From NCBI GenBank assembly GCA_900555955.1, contig USNA01000064.1, positions 1-6,113 of the forward strand: DNA of 6,113 nt. The letters run 5' to 3'. The position numbers and the translations under genes are program-made. Each line of letters begins with the position of its first letter. Within the stretch, counting starts at the first letter, position 1. This stretch comes from an uncultured Collinsella sp. GTDB lineage: Bacteria; Actinomycetota; Coriobacteriia; Coriobacteriales; Coriobacteriaceae. Positions 1 through 6,096 of this stretch are shown here, piece after piece. The notes beneath the pieces are model-generated. The model searched no databases. It saw nothing but the letters and a program-made list of their open reading frames with translations, and was not told the DNA's origin.

Positions 1-5
1 GAGCC

Positions 6-33
6 GTTACGCGGTTTGGTAAAACCGCGTAAC
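6..33 (-). terminator. Perfect hairpin immediately after ileS, candidate terminator
   Basis: A 12-bp perfect inverted repeat (6-17 pairing with 22-33) with a 4-base loop begins at the last base of the ileS stop codon. The stem has a G+C-rich core (ACGCGG/CCGCGT). Its position at the 3' end of ileS suggests transcript termination or 3'-end protection. On the ileS strand the bases after the stem are GGCTC and then the window ends, so no T-tract is visible. A typical intrinsic terminator is therefore not demonstrated. It could also be a terminator for a convergent gene outside the window, or a dispersed palindrome. Confidence 0.4.
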
Positions 34-2834
34 TACAGCGCCTCCGCGCAGCGTTTACAGATATGAGCGTGGCCGTTGTACTCGCCGACGGTGGTGCGAT
101 AGTTCCAGCAACGGTCGCAGCACTCGCCCTCGGCAGCCTCGATGGCAACGGAGAGCTCCTCGCCCTGGGTCAGCTCAACATCGGAAACGATGTAGAACTC
201 GGCCAGGTCGACCGCCTTGTCGCCGGTCAGCAGCGCGTACATCTCGGCGGGAACGACCGCCTTGACGCGGACCTGCTGGCTCTTAGTGAAGGTGCCGACG
301 GAGCGGGCCTCCTCAAGGGCCTTGGTCACGGCGCTACGGAGCTCGAGTGAAGCCTCAAGCACGCCCTCGAACTCATTGGCCTCGTCGACCGTGATGGGCG
401 ACTTGTACCAATCGAGCAGCGCGGCGTACTTCTGGTGATCGACGCAGCCTGCGGGCGCATAGGCCATGGCCTCGTCGACCGTGTAGGACAGGATCGGCTG
501 CAGGTCGCGCATGAGCATCGAGAAGAGCTCGGCCAGCACGGTCTGGGCGCTGCGGCGCTCGAGCGAGCCGGGCTTGTCGCAGTACAGACGGTCCTTCAGG
601 GCGTCGAGATACACGTTGGAAAGCTCGGTAACCACAAAGTCGTAGAGCGCACGGTAGGCGCGCGGGAACTCATAGCTGGCGTAGGCGTCGTCGACCTCGG
701 CCTGGACCTGGGTCAGACGGGCAACCATGAGCTTGTCGAGCGGCAGCAAGTCGGCAAAGGCGACACCATCGGTCTCGGGCTCAAACTGACCCTCGAGCTC
801 GGAGAGCAGGAAGCGCAGCGTGTTGCGGAAACGACGGTAGGCATCGGACGTACGAGCGAGAATCTCGTGGTCGATGGAGACGTCGGAGCTGGTGTCGACG
901 GAGGCAACCCACAGGCGGATGATGTCGGCGCCCATCTCGTCACAGACCTTATTGGGGTCGATGACATTGCCGAGCGACTTGGACATCTTGCGGCCCTGGC
1001 CATCGAGTGTGAAGCCCTGCGAGACGACCGCCTTGTACGGAGCATGGCCGTTGGCACCCACCGAGGTGAGCAGCGAGCTCTGGAACCAACCGCGGTGCTG
1101 GTCGGAGCCCTCAAGGTACACATCCGCCGGATACTCCAGCTCGGGACGGTACTCGCAGACGGCCTTCCAGGAGACGCCGGAGTCCCACCACACGTCGAGG
1201 ATGTCCTTATCGGCCTTGAGGTGATGACCGCCGCACTTGGGGCAGACGCAGGCCTCGCCCAGGTAGCTCTCGGGAGCGTCGGTGAACCAGGCGTCGGAGC
1301 CCTTCTCGTGGAAGAGCTTGATGACGGCGTCGAGCGTGGCGTCGTTCATGACCTTCTCGCCGCAGTCGGCGCAGGTGTAGCTGGGGATAGGCACGCCCCA
1401 GTTGCGCTGACGGCTGATGCACCAGTCGGGACGCTGCTCGACCATGGCGCCGATGCGGTTGGCGGCGTGAGCCGGATACCACTTGACGTTCTCGCGAACC
1501 TCCTTGCCAGCCTGCTCACGCAAACCGGTCTTGTCCATAGAGACAAACCACTGGTCAGTAGCACGGAAGAGCACCGGGTGCTTGCAGCGCCAGCAGTGCG
1601 GATAGCTGTGCGTGATCTTCTTCTCGAGGACCAGGGTTCCGCGCTCGCGCAGGAACTCGATGATGTGCGGGTTGGCCTCATCGGTATCCATACCGCTGAA
1701 GGGGCCACCGGTACCAAACTCCTCACCAGTGTAGAACTTGCCGTCGTCATCGACCGGCATGCAGATGTCGGTGATGCCCTCCTTGAGGCAGGCAAAATAG
1801 TCGTCGACGCCGTGGCCGGGCGAGTTGTGGACGATACCGGTACCGTCATCGACACCGACGTAATCGGCCAGCAGCGCCACGCCCTCAACACCGTCAAAGA
1901 TTGGCTGCTTGTAGTGGATGTGGTGGAAGGTCTCGGCGGGAACCACATAGGGCTTGCCGTCGACCATAACCGGGGTGTACTCCCAGCCAAACTCCTCACA
2001 GCACTTGGGAGCCAGGTCCTCGAGCATGACCTCGGCACGACCATCGTGCTCAACGGCAACGTAGGCGGCGCCGGGCTTGAGGGAAACGGCCTGGTCGGAG
2101 GAGATGGTCCACGGCGTGGTCGTCCAGATGATAAAGTCAACCGGGCCGTCGAAGTTCTCGAGGCCGGCGGGCTTGGAAGTCATCTCGAAGCGCACGAAAA
2201 TGGACGGGCTCGTCTCGTCGGAGTACTCGATCTCGGCCTCGGCCAGCGCGGTGTGGCAGTGCTTGCACCAGTGAACCGGCTTGTGACCGCGATAGATCAT
2301 GCCCTTATCGAACATGGCCTTGAAGACCTCGATGTCGGCGGCGTCGTGCTGGTGATAGAGCGTCAGATACGGGTTGTCCCAGTCGCCAAGCACGCCCAAG
2401 CGACGGAAGCCGGCCTTCTGGAGCTCGATGTTCTCGACAGCGAACTCGTTGCAAAGCTCGCGGATCTTGGCCGTGGAGGTCTGGTTGAACTTCTCGGTGC
2501 CGAGCTTCTCCTCGACCTTGTGCTCAATCGGCTGACCGTGGCAGTCCCAACCGGGGACATAGGGAACCTCATAGCCCTGCATCATCCAGTAGCGGTTGAT
2601 CATGTCCTTGGAGATCTTATTCATGGCGTGGCCGATGTGGATCGGGCCGTTGGCGTACGGAGGACCGTCGTGCAGCACGAACTTCTTGTGACCCTCGTTC
2701 TTCTTCAGAACCTGCTCGTAGACCTTGTTGTCCTGCCAGTCCTTGAGTCGCTTGGGCTCGGACTTGGAAAGACCGGCACGCATGGGAAAACCGGTCTTGG
2801 GCAGATTCATCGTCTGCTTGTACTCGTTTGCCAC
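33..2834 (-). CDS. ileS: Isoleucyl-tRNA synthetase (IleRS, class I, zinc-finger type)
   Basis: This cytoplasmic enzyme activates isoleucine with ATP, charges tRNA-Ile and edits mischarged valine. The product is 933 aa, normal for bacterial IleRS. Visible parts are: the N-terminal NLPKTGFPMR segment; the HIGH signature at residues 66-69 within PYANGPIHIGH; the CP1 editing domain with WTTTPWT (237-243) and GHGVDDY (340-346); KMSKS at 616-620; the anticodon-binding region; and a C-terminal zinc finger (C906/C909 and C926/C929). A further pair of CxxC motifs (CADC and CPKC) sits in the connective region before the DVWWDSG segment, as seen in some other IleRS. The signatures fit the type 1 (mupirocin-sensitive class) enzymes; sensitivity itself is an inference. 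The GTG start at 2834 is preferred because GAAAGGGG lies 4 bases upstream and the protein then begins like known IleRS (ANEYKQTMNLPKT). An in-frame ATG at 2939 would begin inside the T-box antiterminator and is not credible. An ATG at 2810 lacks a ribosome binding site. Confidence 0.97.
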   Translation of the reverse strand: MANEYKQTMNLPKTGFPMRAGLSKSEPKRLKDWQDNKVYEQVLKKNEGHKKFVLHDGPPYANGPIHIGHAMNKISKDMINRYWMMQGYEVPYVPGWDCHGQPIEHKVEEKLGTEKFNQTSTAKIRELCNEFAVENIELQKAGFRRLGVLGDWDNPYLTLYHQHDAADIEVFKAMFDKGMIYRGHKPVHWCKHCHTALAEAEIEYSDETSPSIFVRFEMTSKPAGLENFDGPVDFIIWTTTPWTISSDQAVSLKPGAAYVAVEHDGRAEVMLEDLAPKCCEEFGWEYTPVMVDGKPYVVPAETFHHIHYKQPIFDGVEGVALLADYVGVDDGTGIVHNSPGHGVDDYFACLKEGITDICMPVDDDGKFYTGEEFGTGGPFSGMDTDEANPHIIEFLRERGTLVLEKKITHSYPHCWRCKHPVLFRATDQWFVSMDKTGLREQAGKEVRENVKWYPAHAANRIGAMVEQRPDWCISRQRNWGVPIPSYTCADCGEKVMNDATLDAVIKLFHEKGSDAWFTDAPESYLGEACVCPKCGGHHLKADKDILDVWWDSGVSWKAVCEYRPELEYPADVYLEGSDQHRGWFQSSLLTSVGANGHAPYKAVVSQGFTLDGQGRKMSKSLGNVIDPNKVCDEMGADIIRLWVASVDTSSDVSIDHEILARTSDAYRRFRNTLRFLLSELEGQFEPETDGVAFADLLPLDKLMVARLTQVQAEVDDAYASYEFPRAYRALYDFVVTELSNVYLDALKDRLYCDKPGSLERRSAQTVLAELFSMLMRDLQPILSYTVDEAMAYAPAGCVDHQKYAALLDWYKSPITVDEANEFEGVLEASLELRSAVTKALEEARSVGTFTKSQQVRVKAVVPAEMYALLTGDKAVDLAEFYIVSDVELTQGEELSVAIEAAEGECCDRCWNYRTTVGEYNGHAHICKRCAEAL

Positions 2835-2838
2835 GGTA

Positions 2839-2846
2839 CCCCTTTC
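2839..2846 (-). promoter_or_regulatory. ileS ribosome binding site that sets the GTG start
   Basis: GAAAGGGG on the minus strand lies 4 bases before the GTG at 2834. It is the only purine-rich Shine-Dalgarno-like block between the T-box terminator and the conserved IleRS N-terminus. It decides for the GTG over the farther upstream in-frame ATG at 2939. Confidence 0.75.
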
Positions 2847-2877
2847 ATGTCGTGGGCGCGCACGCCCGTTGGGCACC

Positions 2878-2915
2878 AAAAAAGCGCCCGTCCCTACAAG
2901 CTGGGACGAAGCGCC
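2878..2915 (-). terminator. Intrinsic terminator of the ileS T-box leader
   Basis: On the minus strand CGTCCC (2908-2903) pairs with GGGACG (2894-2889) around the loop AGCTTGTA. The stem is extended by GCGC/GCGC past a single bulged T and is followed by six T residues (2883-2878). The hairpin stops transcription 43 bases before the ileS GTG when tRNA-Ile is charged. Its 5' arm is shared with the antiterminator, so the two structures exclude each other. Confidence 0.9.
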
Positions 2916-2950
2916 ACGAAACGAGCTATGCACCCGCAAAAGCTCTTCGC

Positions 2951-2957
2951 TTAACCA
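2951..2957 (-). promoter_or_regulatory. T-box tRNA acceptor-end binding bulge (UGGUUAA)
   Basis: The seven-base bulge of the antiterminator reads TGGTTAA. TGG plus T would pair with the free CCA end and discriminator A of uncharged tRNA-Ile. The usual family sequence is UGGNACC, so the second half (UAA in place of ACC) is atypical. Flanking helices AAGCTGGG/CCCAGCTT and GCGAAG/CTTCGT are intact, which supports the placement of the bulge. Confidence 0.8.
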
Positions 2958-3190
2958 CCCAGCTTAGATGCCCTCGCCCGCGTAATCGCGCGCTCGCATC
3001 CGTTACTCGGCTGGCCTGTATCGACGACCATCTCGGCGATATCTACTAAGATGTGCCTGTGCGGCACGTCCGTTGGGACCGCAGCTCCGGGGTGATTTTC
3101 ATCGGTCGCATGCACGGGTTCTCAGCGCTCCCCGCTCTCTGTAGTATGCGAACGGCCGACTACTCGTCCCCATCAACGCTTATGCGGAGT

Positions 3191-3199
3191 ATGCTAGCA
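3191..3199 (-). promoter_or_regulatory. Possible extended -10 promoter element for the ileS leader
   Basis: TGCTAGCAT on the minus strand fits an extended -10 (TGn followed by TAGCAT, 4 of 6 to TATAAT). It lies so that transcription would start near 3184, about 6 bases before Stem I of the T-box begins. A good -35 is not seen: TTGAGG at 3226-3221 is 24 bases away and TTTTTC at 3219-3214 is weak. The support is mainly positional. Confidence 0.35.
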
Positions 3200-3309
3200 C
3201 GTTCCGCGCCGGCGAAAAACCCTCAACACTGGTTTTATACGTTCGAAATTTCTCGCTATTACAGTCCTTCTCTAGGAGCAAAATACCTGAAAGCACTTTA
3301 TCGAACGAA

Positions 3310-3315
3310 AGAAGG
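3310..3315 (+). promoter_or_regulatory. Ribosome binding site of the dehydrogenase gene
   Basis: AGAAGG lies 5 bases before the ATG at 3321 and favours that start over the in-frame ATG at 3336. Between here and the T-box promoter region (3200-3309) I see no other gene and no convincing -35/-10 pair on the plus strand. The sequence is noticeably more A+T-rich there, as expected for a divergent promoter region. Confidence 0.7.
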
Positions 3316-3320
3316 TTGCT

Positions 3321-4403
3321 ATGCGCACGATTGGAATGAGCGACTACACCGTTGGCGAGGATTGCTTTACCGAGCTGCCAACTGCACTGGCGGAGTACGG
3401 CGCGAAGAAAGTCGCCATCATTGGCGGCAAGCGAGCCCTGGCTGCGGCGCTGCCGGGAATCGAGGCGGCACTTGAAGGTACCGATGTCGAGGTCCTGGAG
3501 ACGCGCGTCTATGGCACCAACAGTACGCGTGCCAATATCGCCAAGGTCGTGAACTCCCCTGCCTGCCAGGAGGCTGATGTTCTTATCGCCTGCGGCGGCG
3601 GCAAGGCGCTCGACACCGTCAAGACGGCGGCCATCGAGCTCAAGAAGATCATCTTCACTGTCCCGACGATCTGTTCCAACTGCTCCGCCGCGACCGCCAT
3701 TGCCGTCGTGTACAACGACGACGGCTCGCTCGAGGGCTATTCGTACCCCAACCGACCGGCGCACATCTTCATCAACCCCAAGATCATCGCCGAGGCTCCG
3801 GCGGAGTACTTCTGGGCCGGCGTGGGCGATGCCCTGTCCAAGCAGCCCGAGGTCGAGTACGCAACGAGCGCGGGTAATTTGGAGCACACCGCCGGTCTTG
3901 GCCTGGCGCTTGCCCACACCTGCTCCGAGCCGCTGTTTACCTATGGCGTCCAGGGTCTTGAGGACGTGCGCCAGGACCTGTCGAGCGAGGCCGTCAAGCA
4001 AATCGCACTCGATATCGTGGTCAACTCGGGCTATGTCTCGAACCTGACCAACCAAAACGATTACTACTACAACTCGAGCGTGGCGCACGCGTTCTACAAT
4101 GCGACGTGCAGCATTCCGCGCGAGGGAACCTATCTGCACGGCGAGGTCGTAAGCCTGGGCGTGCTCGTGCTGTTTGCCTATACTGGCGATACCGAGAACC
4201 TTGAGCGCTACGCCGCCTTTAACAAGCAGATGGGCCTACCCGTAACGCTTGAGCAGGTCGGGCTTTCCGAGGCCGACATCCCTGCCCTGTGCGAGTATGC
4301 CCACGCCACCAACGAGTGGAAGCAGGGAAACCCCGAGCCCTTCACCGACGAGAAATTCGCCGCCGCCATCAAGGCCGCCAACGCCTACGGCCACACGCTC
4401 TAG
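3321..4403 (+). CDS. Iron-containing alcohol dehydrogenase family oxidoreductase (GldA/HcxA-like)
   Basis: The 360-aa product is a soluble NAD(P)-dependent dehydrogenase of the glycerol dehydrogenase-like branch of the group III (metal-dependent) alcohol dehydrogenases. An N-terminal dinucleotide-binding half contains VAIIGGKRAL (31-40) and the signature GGGKALDTVK (92-101). The C-terminal helical half supplies the metal ligands: D170 in GVGDALSK, H256 in VAHAFYN and H273 in YLHGEV. These match the Asp-His-His set of glycerol dehydrogenases in order and spacing. The pocket segment reads PTICSNCSAATA (115-126), where classical GldA has PTIASTDAPTSA. The GldA aspartate thought to contact glycerol is therefore a cysteine, as in E. 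coli HcxA (YbdH). The likely substrate is uncertain: a hydroxycarboxylate, a polyol or another small alcohol. Length is close to HcxA (about 362) and GldA (about 367). The gene stands alone, divergent from ileS, and no partner kinase or transporter lies in the window. Confidence 0.88.
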   Translation: MRTIGMSDYTVGEDCFTELPTALAEYGAKKVAIIGGKRALAAALPGIEAALEGTDVEVLETRVYGTNSTRANIAKVVNSPACQEADVLIACGGGKALDTVKTAAIELKKIIFTVPTICSNCSAATAIAVVYNDDGSLEGYSYPNRPAHIFINPKIIAEAPAEYFWAGVGDALSKQPEVEYATSAGNLEHTAGLGLALAHTCSEPLFTYGVQGLEDVRQDLSSEAVKQIALDIVVNSGYVSNLTNQNDYYYNSSVAHAFYNATCSIPREGTYLHGEVVSLGVLVLFAYTGDTENLERYAAFNKQMGLPVTLEQVGLSEADIPALCEYAHATNEWKQGNPEPFTDEKFAAAIKAANAYGHTL

Positions 4404-4429
4404 GCCTAGCCCAAAACCACCACAAGGGA

Positions 4430-4476
4430 GCAGCACCTTAGGTGTGTCCAGTTAAGAAAACATTCTAAGGCGAGAG
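4430..4476. other. Probable end of integrated element / host-element junction
   Basis: Base composition and style change here. Sequence up to about 4437 looks host-like (G+C-rich), while what follows is A+T-richer and belongs with the recombinase. The segment holds the palindrome CACCTTAGGTG (4434-4444) and an inverted pair CCTTAG (4436-4441) and CTAAGG (4465-4470) flanking a 23-base spacer, which could be recombinase binding half-sites. Large serine recombinase genes of ICE/transposon type usually lie next to one element end, which fits the recombinase stop codon at 4510. The exact crossover point cannot be fixed without the other end or an empty site. Confidence 0.4.
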
Positions 4477-4508
4477 AGAAACGGTATAGCTTCGGCTATG
4501 CCGTTTCT
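4477..4508. terminator. UUCG-loop hairpin between the dehydrogenase and recombinase genes
   Basis: A 14-bp stem (4477-4490 with 4495-4508, one G-T wobble) is capped by the stable tetraloop TTCG. On the plus strand it is followed by TTCATTTTT, giving a credible intrinsic terminator for transcription arriving from the dehydrogenase side. On the minus strand it begins two bases after the recombinase stop and is followed by CTCTCTCG, a weaker tail, so it may also end the recombinase transcript. It sits on the element side of the presumed junction. Confidence 0.75.
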
Positions 4509-4509
4509 T

Positions 4510-6096
4510 TCATTTTTGCCTGCTATCAAATACTTTGGACATTTCCAAAATCCCAATACCTTTGTAGTAGATATCTACCTCTTGTCTGCGGTTGATTTTG
4601 CTATGAGGATCGGTCGCTGAGTGAATGACGATCTTCTCAACGAACTCATGCAGGATACGGGGTGTCAACTCCGGGATATCGGTGTATTGGCGGACAACGG
4701 ACAGAAACCTGTCAACATCGGCACTTTTGCCTTCTACTTCTTCGATTTCCTCACGGAGTATTGCATCCTGTGCCTGCAAACCAGCCTGTTCCACTTCATA
4801 ATCGGTGGACAGCTTGTGAAAACGCTCGTCTGTCAGCTTGCCACTGATGCTGTCCTCATACAGCCGCTTGAAGATCATATCCAGTTCTGTGATACGCTTC
4901 TCACCCTCCGACAGCAGCTTGCGTTTTTTGGCAAGACCTTTATTGCGTTCCTTTACATCCATATCCATGACCATTTGAACGAAACGGTTTTCATGGCTTC
5001 TGGCGAAGGACACGATCTCCCGCAGATTTTGAAGGATCAATTCCTCCAGGATAACCGTTCGGATGGAGTGTGGTGTGCCACACACCTGCTTCCCTTTGCG
5101 ATATCCAGAGCAGATGTAGTATTCCTGATCCTTTCGGAAGCCGGTCGCTCTGCACTGGTACAGGATCGAGCCACAATCAGCACAGTACATCATGCCGGAG
5201 AACATTCCCATTTCGCCCATCTTTGTCGGACGGCGCCGTGATTGCCGCGCCTGCTTTACCGCCTCGGCAATGGCTTCTGTCCAGATGGGTTCATGGGTAT
5301 TCTCAAAGATGACCCATTCACTTTCGGGATTTTTGATTGTCTTTTTGCTCTTGTAGGACTTCTTTGTGGTCTTGAAGTTCACCGTATGTCCCAGGTATTC
5401 ACGCCAGCGATCCATAATTCCCGCAATCGTGGTATTATCCCAGCCATAAGGATCGCCCTGCTTTTTTACATTACAAGGGATGCCTTTGCTTTCATAGTAA
5501 GCGGCAGGCGTGAGGATTTTCCGTTCCCGCAGCTTTCGTGCTATCTGGGACGGTCCAAACCCATCCATAACATACAGCCCGATTTCATAGACCACATCGG
5601 CAGCCTCACGGTCGGGTATCCAATGTTTGCTGTCATCCGGGTCTTTCATGTATCCGTAGGGCGCATTAGTCGTCAAATGTTCTCCGGCGTTCCCTTTGAC
5701 CTTCATAACGGCACGGATTTTCTTGCTGGTGTCTTTCGCATACCACTCATTGATGATATTGCGGAAGGGGGTAAACTCATTGTCGCCCTGGTTACTGTCC
5801 ACCCCATCGTTTACGGCAATAAAGTGAACATCATGCTCCGGGAACATGATCTCGGTATACATACCCACCTGCAGATAATCACGGCCAAAGCGGGACATAT
5901 CCTTGATGATGACCCGTTTGACGATCCCTGCCTCCACATCGGCAATCATCTCCTGGAAACCAGGCCGATTGAAGGTCGTTCCCGAAATGCCGTCGTCAAT
6001 GTAAAAGCGGAAGTTGGTGTACCCGTGTTCAAGAGCGTACTTCTGTAAAATTTTCTTTGGCTCTGTTAGACCAGGATTGACATTCCGCCCCGTCAT
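4510..6096 (-). CDS. Large serine recombinase of ICE/transposon type, 5' end interrupted or cut by the window
   Basis: This enzyme family cuts and joins DNA through a serine-DNA link to integrate and excise conjugative or mobilisable elements (relatives: TnpX of Tn4451, TndX of Tn5397). In the 528 open codons from 6096 are: the resolvase domain (about 15-135) with DDGISGTTFNRPGF (34-47) and the arginine motif KDMSRFGRD (65-73); the recombinase domain (about 140-285) with NAPYGY and the GWDNTTIAGIM segment; a zinc ribbon (C305, C308, C329, C339); a charged, probably coiled-coil stretch (about 380-460); and a C-terminal region like DUF4368 ending in EKIVIH and DIYYKGIG. The catalytic serine motif, normally at the extreme N-terminus, is absent from this frame. 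The ATG at 6096 is thus not the original start. G+C is clearly lower than in the host genes (26/60 at 5341-5400 against 37/60 at 3961-4020, counted by hand), which supports transfer, probably from a Firmicute. The family call is firm; activity is doubtful. Confidence 0.92.
   Translation of the reverse strand: MTGRNVNPGLTEPKKILQKYALEHGYTNFRFYIDDGISGTTFNRPGFQEMIADVEAGIVKRVIIKDMSRFGRDYLQVGMYTEIMFPEHDVHFIAVNDGVDSNQGDNEFTPFRNIINEWYAKDTSKKIRAVMKVKGNAGEHLTTNAPYGYMKDPDDSKHWIPDREAADVVYEIGLYVMDGFGPSQIARKLRERKILTPAAYYESKGIPCNVKKQGDPYGWDNTTIAGIMDRWREYLGHTVNFKTTKKSYKSKKTIKNPESEWVIFENTHEPIWTEAIAEAVKQARQSRRRPTKMGEMGMFSGMMYCADCGSILYQCRATGFRKDQEYYICSGYRKGKQVCGTPHSIRTVILEELILQNLREIVSFARSHENRFVQMVMDMDVKERNKGLAKKRKLLSEGEKRITELDMIFKRLYEDSISGKLTDERFHKLSTDYEVEQAGLQAQDAILREEIEEVEGKSADVDRFLSVVRQYTDIPELTPRILHEFVEKIVIHSATDPHSKINRRQEVDIYYKGIGILEMSKVFDSRQK

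Larger units (their letters stand above)
2878..3184 (-). ncRNA. T-box riboswitch leader, tRNA-Ile specific, transcriptional
   Basis: This untranslated leader of ileS should sense the ratio of uncharged to charged tRNA-Ile. Stem I closes by CGTTG plus GGGAC (3178-3174, 3170-3166) pairing with GTCCCAACG (3079-3071). Inside it are the GACGAGTAG kink-turn region, helix TCGG/CCGA with TCGCA/TGCGA, an AGAGAG apical motif, and the specifier segment GAAAATCACC with ATC (Ile) at 3096-3094 followed by A. A linker hairpin (GTGCC/GGCAC) and a GATGC/GCATC stem follow. The T-box motif GGGTGGTTAAGCG (2960-2948) carries TGGT, which can pair with the tRNA end ACCA; tRNA-Ile has A at the discriminator position. 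AAGCTGGG (2965-2958) pairs with CCCAGCTT (2905-2898) as the antiterminator, and the same CCC strand is used by the terminator at 2915-2878. This alternative pairing is direct sequence evidence for transcriptional attenuation. The 5' end is inferred. Confidence 0.93.

Noticed and set aside
713..2140. Shorter minus-strand frames overlapping ileS (713-1123, 1207-1482, 1346-2140)
   Set aside because: They are Ser/Arg/Pro-rich shadows in other frames of ileS, with no independent start signals.
435..2954. Plus-strand open frame of 839 codons antisense to ileS
   Set aside because: Its translation is low-complexity (rich in V, L, G, D, H) with no domain, and it mirrors the strong third-position G/C bias of ileS. 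The ileS strand shows unmistakable IleRS motifs throughout.
3052..3068. GTGCC/GGCAC hairpin considered as a stand-alone terminator
   Set aside because: It has no T-tract and sits between Stem I and the antiterminator, so it is a linker helix of the T-box.
3053..3475. Plus-strand open frame of 140 codons across the intergenic region
   Set aside because: It runs antisense through the T-box Stem I and overlaps the start of the dehydrogenase in another frame, with no ribosome binding site and no protein-like features.
3180..4139. Minus-strand open frame of 319 codons antisense to the dehydrogenase
   Set aside because: It is a composition shadow of the codon-biased dehydrogenase gene. It has no recognisable domain, and its 3' end falls in the ileS promoter/T-box region.
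4400..4409. Palindrome CTAGGCCTAG at the dehydrogenase stop codon considered as a terminator or att site
   Set aside because: It is a short palindrome with no loop and no T-tract, lies in host-like sequence, and is explained by the TAG stop context.
5242..6048. Plus-strand open frame of 268 codons antisense to the recombinase
   Set aside because: The opposite strand encodes clear recombinase motifs over the same span. The antisense translation has no recognisable family pattern.
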